Origin: Diphasiastrum complanatum
Taxonomy: Eukaryota; Streptophyta; Lycopodiopsida; Lycopodiales; Lycopodiaceae
NCBI GenBank assembly: GCA_029204225.1
Contig: CM055095.1
Coordinates: 34,311,078-34,375,077 of the forward strand
Direction of reading: 5' to 3'
Length of the DNA stretch: 64,000 bases
Shown here: positions 60,670-64,000 of the stretch, piece after piece
How the letters are laid out: the number at the start of each line of letters is the position of its first letter
Numbering within the stretch: position 1 is the stretch's first letter
Program-made: the position numbers and the translations under genes
Notes under the pieces: generated by a model
What the model was told of the DNA's origin: nothing
Database searches by the model: none
The model's input: only the letters and a program-made list of their open reading frames with translations

Positions 60670-60839
60670 TATTCTTGATTCATCAAATTTGACATCTCTG
60701 ACTATCTTTATTTGTCAACTGTCAGTTGTCTGCTATCAGACATGTAGATCTTGTAGTATGATGAGTGCACATCATATTGGGCACAAATGCCAGACTTGAC
60801 TTGTTACCCCACCATATCTCATGTGGTGTAGTACGGGAA

Positions 60840-61360
60840 ACTCCAGACATACATGTCCTGTACTGCAGGTAGTCGGTTGTGCCTACTGCCTCAACCCATA
60901 ACCATGTTGATGCCTTCGAAATAGGCCATCATGGATCTTACAGCTTCCATGAGAGTCTTATTCCACCTCTCTACAACGCCATTGTGTTGTGGCATGTATG
61001 TTGATGTCTTCAAGTGAAGAATGTCTTTTCTGGTGCAGAACACTACAAAATGCTTGGAGACGTACTCTCCACCTATGTCTATTCTCAGCCACTTCACTTT
61101 CTTGTCAATCCAATTCACGAACTCTATGAATTTATTCAGAGCCTCTGGCTTGTTCTGGATGAAGTATATGGCTGCAAACTTACTGAAGTCATCAATTAAG
61201 GTAATGTAGTATTTCAATCCTCCCAAGGAGACACATCAAAGGGTCCACAAATGTCAGAATGCACCAGTTTCATGAGTTCTTTCATTCTGAAAGAATCCTT
61301 GGTAAAGGGTGTCCGTGACATCTTCCCTTTGTTGCATGCATTACAAAACTTCATGCTTGC
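60840..61360 (-). pseudogene. Copia G integrase
   Basis: An FCNACNKGKMSRTPF zinc-pair and LVHSDICGPFDV carry the first catalytic Asp. After a frame break come YYITLIDDFSKFAAIYFI, LRIDIGGEYVSKHF (second Asp) and QHNGVVERWNKTL (Glu) in the frame 61226-60891. Stops follow GINMVMG. Catalytic residues are present, but the frame is broken. Confidence 0.82.
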
Positions 61361-61424
61361 TACATTTTTTATGCTGACGCAACCATCTCCCAAGATTACT
61401 TATCTGAAAGATTCTGTTCTTGGT

Positions 61425-61560
61425 AATTATTGATCATGTGCTTAGTTGTCACGAAGTGTGCGGTAGCACCTTAGTCAAGAATCACCTCTTGTATATCTGA
61501 TGTTGATGTAGCGCATACATCAGTGCACAAGTAAGCTACTAGATTATTGTTATTGGCTCT
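61425..61560 (-). pseudogene. Copia G protease with a stop in the active site
   Basis: Reads QEVILD, stop, GATAHFVTTKHMINN. The TAA (complement of TTA at 61471-61473) replaces the serine codon of the Asp-Ser-Gly triad. Confidence 0.7.
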
Positions 61561-61639
61561 GTCTTTGGCCACCTTGGAGGATTCTGGTTCCTCCATGTAG
61601 AAAGAACTGTTGTTGTTCTCCCATCTATTCTAAGCTTGT

Positions 61640-62420
61640 TTGCTTCTGGATTTTGATAGCAGTCCATGGCTGCATGACCTATCTTGTGATAGTGGATGAT
61701 TTTATCTTGGGATTAAGCCAACATGTATCAACAGTGTGGCCTTCACATTTGCATCTCACGCATGTCCTTTTGTCGTCACCTAGTTGCTTTTGTGCCTTTG
61801 CCTTTCCACTTGCCCTTTTTGCCTTTCTCTGTTTGCTAATTTTGATTTTGCCTTTGGTCTGACTCCCTCTTAGACTTAAACTTTTTCTTCTGCTTCTCTT
61901 TATTATTGTAGAAAGCTTGATCAGAGGCATCCTTGTCATCAAGGTGTTCACGGGCCTCGACTTCTTCTCTGATCTTGATCATAGCCTTCTTGAGGGTCAT
62001 TTGTGGATCTTTAGCTAGCAGAGTTCGGATTGTCTGGAAAGATCTCGGTAGAGCGAGCAGGTAGGTGAGTTGCTTCTCTATCGAGAATGCATGTTCTGTT
62101 CCAGCATTTTGTAAATGATAGAAACATATCTTTTATTCTTCTGATAAAGGACGTGAGGTATTTGCCGTCCCATCTTAGATAACTTAGTTGGTCTTCTAAA
62201 TGCATGATCTGACGTGCGATTTGGTTTGGAACCTGGCTAGTAATGCATCCCACATCTCTCTTGTATTAAAGATTGATGTGAGGTCAAGCGTGATGCTATC
62301 TTCAATGGAAGAAGACATGATGGCTACTACTTTGTCAATCCTTTCTTTCCACTCGCGTAGCTCCTTGCCTATGCTAGCATGTCAAAAATCTATGGGTTGT
62401 GTGGAAGCTGGGGGCGAGCT
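61640..62420 (-). pseudogene. Copia G Gag
   Basis: Read in pieces: GKELREWKERIDKVVAIMSSS, then a REMWDALLARF-type stretch typical of UBN2 Gag, then LSYLRWDGKYLTSFIRRIKDMF, and a Lys-rich tail with zinc knuckle CVRCKCEGHTVDTC (about 61709-61750). Stops at 62011 and between pieces show decay. Confidence 0.78.
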
Positions 62421-62585
62421 AGATGAGTGGATTGGAAACGCAACAGTTAGCAGTAAAATAGCTCAAACGATGGATTCAAACAAATGCGTAATGGCCAATA
62501 ACAACTGTAGAACAAATTGCAGTCTGATTTATTATCAATAGATGAGCACAATTGCATGAAGGTATAACTTCAACTTATTGTGCGT

Positions 62586-62600
62586 GATAACGCTGATACA
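62586..62600 (-). other. Probable primer-binding site of element G
   Basis: TGTATCAGCGTTATC on the minus strand, two bases after the LTR end. It matches TGGTATCAG loosely, suggesting initiator-tRNA priming with mutations. Confidence 0.55.
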
Positions 62601-62602
62601 AA

Positions 62603-63080
62603 TGATCTTCTGATGAAGATTCTAGGATAGATATGCTACAAAATATCTTCGATTAACTTTCATTGAATGCTATCTTCTATATTAATTACAACCAACGTTA
62701 TGCCATTAATGCATGTACAAAGTAGGCAGACTGCCAACGCGAAGTCTTTGGATCGGATTTCTGACCGACAGTATTGAAAATCACATAGGGTCAGATTTTA
62801 TACAAAGGATCAAAAAATTTACATTGGGTCAAAAAATATGTTGAGGGTCGAATTTTTTGGAGTCAAAAAATTTAGCCCGGATAACTTCCACCTCGATCCG
62901 ATCCGATCTAGAGTCGAAAAATTCTCTTTTTGACAAGAGTTACATTGGGTCGGAAAGATCTGATACTGGATTTTTTGATCTTTTGGAAAAAAAACTCAAG
63001 CCTTCTATTTTTTGGGTTTTGTAAAATTTTCAGGATGCTCATTAATAAATGGATTTGAAGCTGAGTATTGAATTCCAACA
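62603..63080 (-). mobile_element. Single LTR shared by copia H (3' side) and copia G (5' side)
   Basis: On the minus strand it starts TGTTGGAATTC and ends AAGATCA (478 bp, TG...CA). It is preceded by a purine tract, TAAGGGAGAG at 63081-63090, and RNase H, and followed by a primer site and gag. It therefore serves as the 3' LTR of one copy and the 5' LTR of the next. Confidence 0.78.

Positions 63081-64000
<920 letters not shown>

Larger units (their letters stand above)
60175..62602 (-). mobile_element. Copia element G, 5' part (leader to start of RT)
   Basis: Minus-strand order: primer site, leader, gag, zinc knuckle, protease, integrase, linker, then CKWV-type RT start, where it is cut by the array junction at about 60175. 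It uses the LTR at 62603-63080 as its 5' LTR. Confidence 0.82.

Overview
This window is repeat-dominated land-plant nuclear DNA. It holds no bacterial-type operons, rRNA, tRNA or CRISPR. Several lines point to a large plant genome: many Ty1/copia retrotransposons whose primer-binding sites match the plant initiator-tRNA site TGGTATCAGAGC, a Ty3/gypsy remnant, a non-LTR reverse-transcriptase remnant, TATA boxes in LTRs, intron-like splice signals and very long GA/CT microsatellites. A fern or other non-flowering lineage is only a guess; the sequence does not settle it. I see no gene that is certainly an intact host gene.

Layout. 1-6716: copia element A (+), decayed, its leader and most of gag replaced by a minus-strand fragment of another copia family. 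6717-9185: simple repeats, a short-palindrome block and an isolated LTR with an internal minisatellite. 9360-11290: non-coding, with a 345-bp duplication. 11291-14160: a broken gene resembling plant transposon-associated proteins of the DUF8039 and DUF7869 kinds. 14509-15095: an unrecognised ORF and a doubled primer-binding site. 15956-19133: copia C (-), with a readable gag but truncated. 19330-22502: gypsy remnant interrupted by about 1.1 kb. 22503-24200: 3' part of a non-LTR element. 27060-31895: copia B (-), complete with 5-bp target duplications but lacking gag. 31896-33110: palindromic repeats and a 180-bp near-perfect hairpin. 34966-35955: 3' end of a copia element (E). 37629-40140: unrecognised gene-like sequence containing a 484-bp tandem duplication with splice-like borders. 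41838-43745: copia F (+), 3' half. 44160-47140 and 49325-60174: two tandem-repeat tracts rich in a roughly 20-bp palindrome with core CGAACCWGGTTCG. 49559-55595: copia D (+), a very recent insertion (LTRs differ at one of 682 positions) into the second tract. 60175-64000: copia sequence (-) arranged as RT/RNase H, one LTR, then gag/integrase.

The genes form a mobile-element ecosystem rather than a pathway. The strongest biological signals are: (1) a gag-less copia family seen twice with the same deletion junction; (2) a young element, D, whose reverse transcriptase has lost its YVDD active site and whose integrase has lost its first catalytic aspartate, so it probably moved using enzymes from relatives; (3) palindrome-bearing tandem repeats in which paired changes keep the two arms complementary; (4) microsatellites whose growth can be dated against the sister LTR.
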